A DNA stretch of 64,000 bases, from positions 1-64,000 of the forward strand of contig JAFGIN010000213.1 in NCBI GenBank assembly GCA_016929595.1. Reading direction: 5' to 3'. A program made the translations under genes and the position numbers. The notes below the pieces were generated by a model. The model searched no databases and was not told the DNA's origin. It saw only the letters and a list, made by a program, of their open reading frames with translations. This document shows positions 63,353-64,000 of the stretch, one piece after another (within the stretch, counting starts at the first letter, position 1; each line of letters begins with the position of its first letter). This DNA is from Chitinispirillaceae bacterium (GTDB lineage Bacteria > Fibrobacterota > Chitinivibrionia > Chitinivibrionales > Chitinispirillaceae).

Positions 63353-64000
63353 TTGGCTATTTACAAAAACCCGCTTAATTTGACTCTCACATTAATTTCA
63401 CTGACCCTGTTTTCAACAGGATGCAGCCCGATCCTTCAAAAGGATGATCAGGATAAGCAGGACAACACGCAACAGCATCTGGACACCGATAATGACGGTA
63501 CACCTGATGTAAACGATAATGATATTGATGGCGATGGGATCGACAACTGGAAAGACCCTGATATCGATGGCGATGGCATTCCCAACACTTCGGATAAAGA
63601 CATCGATGGTGATGACATTGACAATATCGACGACAACGACATCGATGGAGACGGAATACAAAACGAGTTTGATTCCGATATTGACGGAGATGGGATAACT
63701 AACACTTCCGATAACGATATCGATGGTGATGGCATTGACAATATCGACGATAATGATATCGATGGTGATGGGATTAAAAACAATGAAGACCCGGATATTG
63801 ACGGGGATGGCTTAGACAACAATTCAGATTCTGATCTTGACGGTGATGGAATAATCAACAAGGATGATAATGACATCGATGGTGATGGAATAGATAATAA
63901 AGATGATCCAGATATCGACAATGATGGCACTGCCAATACCTCTGATCAGACACCGGGCGGAACGACTGATGCAGGAGATGGGACAGCTGGAACTCAGGGA
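63353..64000 (+). CDS. Lipoprotein with 13-residue Asp-rich (TSP3-like) repeats, 3' end outside window
   Basis: The frame starts at TTG 63353, with AAGGAG 7 bp upstream, and is open to base 64000 (216 codons visible). The signal is LTLTLISLTLFSTGC, with the lipid Cys at about 24. A short Gln/Asp-rich linker follows. Then there are at least eleven consecutive copies of a 13-residue unit of form DIDGDGIxNxxDx, plus one divergent DTDNDG unit before them. DxDxDG units bind Ca2+ in thrombospondin-type-3 repeats. The C-terminal visible part (TPGGTTDAGDGTAGTQG) is a Gly/Thr/Asp linker leading outside the window. Each repeat is 39 bp in DNA. A long complementary-strand frame in the same region is a shadow. 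The start codon TTG is unusual but the ribosome site decides it. Confidence 0.85.
   Translation, partial: MAIYKNPLNLTLTLISLTLFSTGCSPILQKDDQDKQDNTQQHLDTDNDGTPDVNDNDIDGDGIDNWKDPDIDGDGIPNTSDKDIDGDDIDNIDDNDIDGDGIQNEFDSDIDGDGITNTSDNDIDGDGIDNIDDNDIDGDGIKNNEDPDIDGDGLDNNSDSDLDGDGIINKDDNDIDGDGIDNKDDPDIDNDGTANTSDQTPGGTTDAGDGTAGTQG

Noticed and set aside
63413-63936. 82- and 162-codon minus-strand frames rich in Ser/Pro
   Set aside because: They are the complement of the Asp-rich repeats. The plus strand has a ribosome site, a lipobox and a regular DxDGDG pattern.
63473-63940. 39-bp DNA repeats as a CRISPR array
   Set aside because: The units are coding, contiguous without spacers, and keep the reading frame with third-base variation.

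Overview
The window looks like chromosomal DNA of a Gram-negative, carbohydrate-degrading bacterium. It encodes many lipoproteins with SPase II lipoboxes, large exported proteins (two gingipain-type C25 peptidases, a CotH-domain protein, a giant carboxypeptidase-regulatory-domain protein with a FlgD/T9SS-like C-terminus), outer-membrane barrels, a GH10 xylanase and TreX/TreZ/TreY. This mix resembles Fibrobacterota (Chitinispirillia-like) genomes. That placement is inference from protein architecture; no rRNA gene or intact tRNA gene lies in the window.

Region 1 (1-5,500) is the right end of a prophage followed by scarred DNA. Phage tail-fibre, tail/baseplate, HNH and GH108 lysozyme genes are followed by three spaced copies of the 3' part of an initiator-like tRNA (anticodon CAT), about 0.8 and 1.6 kb apart. 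Between and around them lie a broken HNH gene, a CARDB lipoprotein, a transposase remnant and a GIY-YIG remnant. The simplest reading is repeated integration at one tRNA-fMet site. Region 2 (5.5-11 kb) holds a Fic AMPylase with three operator-like repeats in front of it, a flavodoxin-fold reductase, a Nudix-like protein and a CotH protein.

Region 3 (11-20 kb) has a minus-strand cluster (radical SAM, Mug, nucleoside deaminase, TrmB-like methyltransferase), a phosphoribosyltransferase, a PAC2 protein, a ferritin-like protein, a GT2, a truncated GT4 and a membrane metallopeptidase. Region 4 (20-37.7 kb) encodes a 1,471-aa C25 peptidase, a 2,032-aa multidomain surface protein, TrxB (with a perfect CRP-type palindrome between the last two), a RecB/Cas4-like nuclease, a truncated NuoE-like fragment and a 1,136-aa outer-membrane protein.

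Region 5 (37.9-46.6 kb) is a minus-strand operon treX-treZ-treY plus a GH15 enzyme, which together turn glycogen-type glucans into trehalose and may degrade the products. Region 6 (46.8-55.9 kb) has a membrane protein, the GH10 xylanase, and a surface-signalling set: PEGA protein, formylglycine-enzyme-like lipoprotein, ECF sigma factor and FecR/TPR protein, then a separate lipoprotein. Region 7 (56-64 kb) has a second C25 peptidase divergent from a degenerate response regulator, a GHMP-kinase/GalU-type fusion (a one-chain UDP-sugar salvage enzyme), an outer-membrane protein, and the start of a lipoprotein built of 13-residue Asp-rich TSP3-like repeats that runs off the right edge.

The most unusual items are the sugar kinase-uridylyltransferase fusion, the repeated tRNA-fMet scars, the sigma/FecR/FGE-like/PEGA unit, and the Fic operator array.
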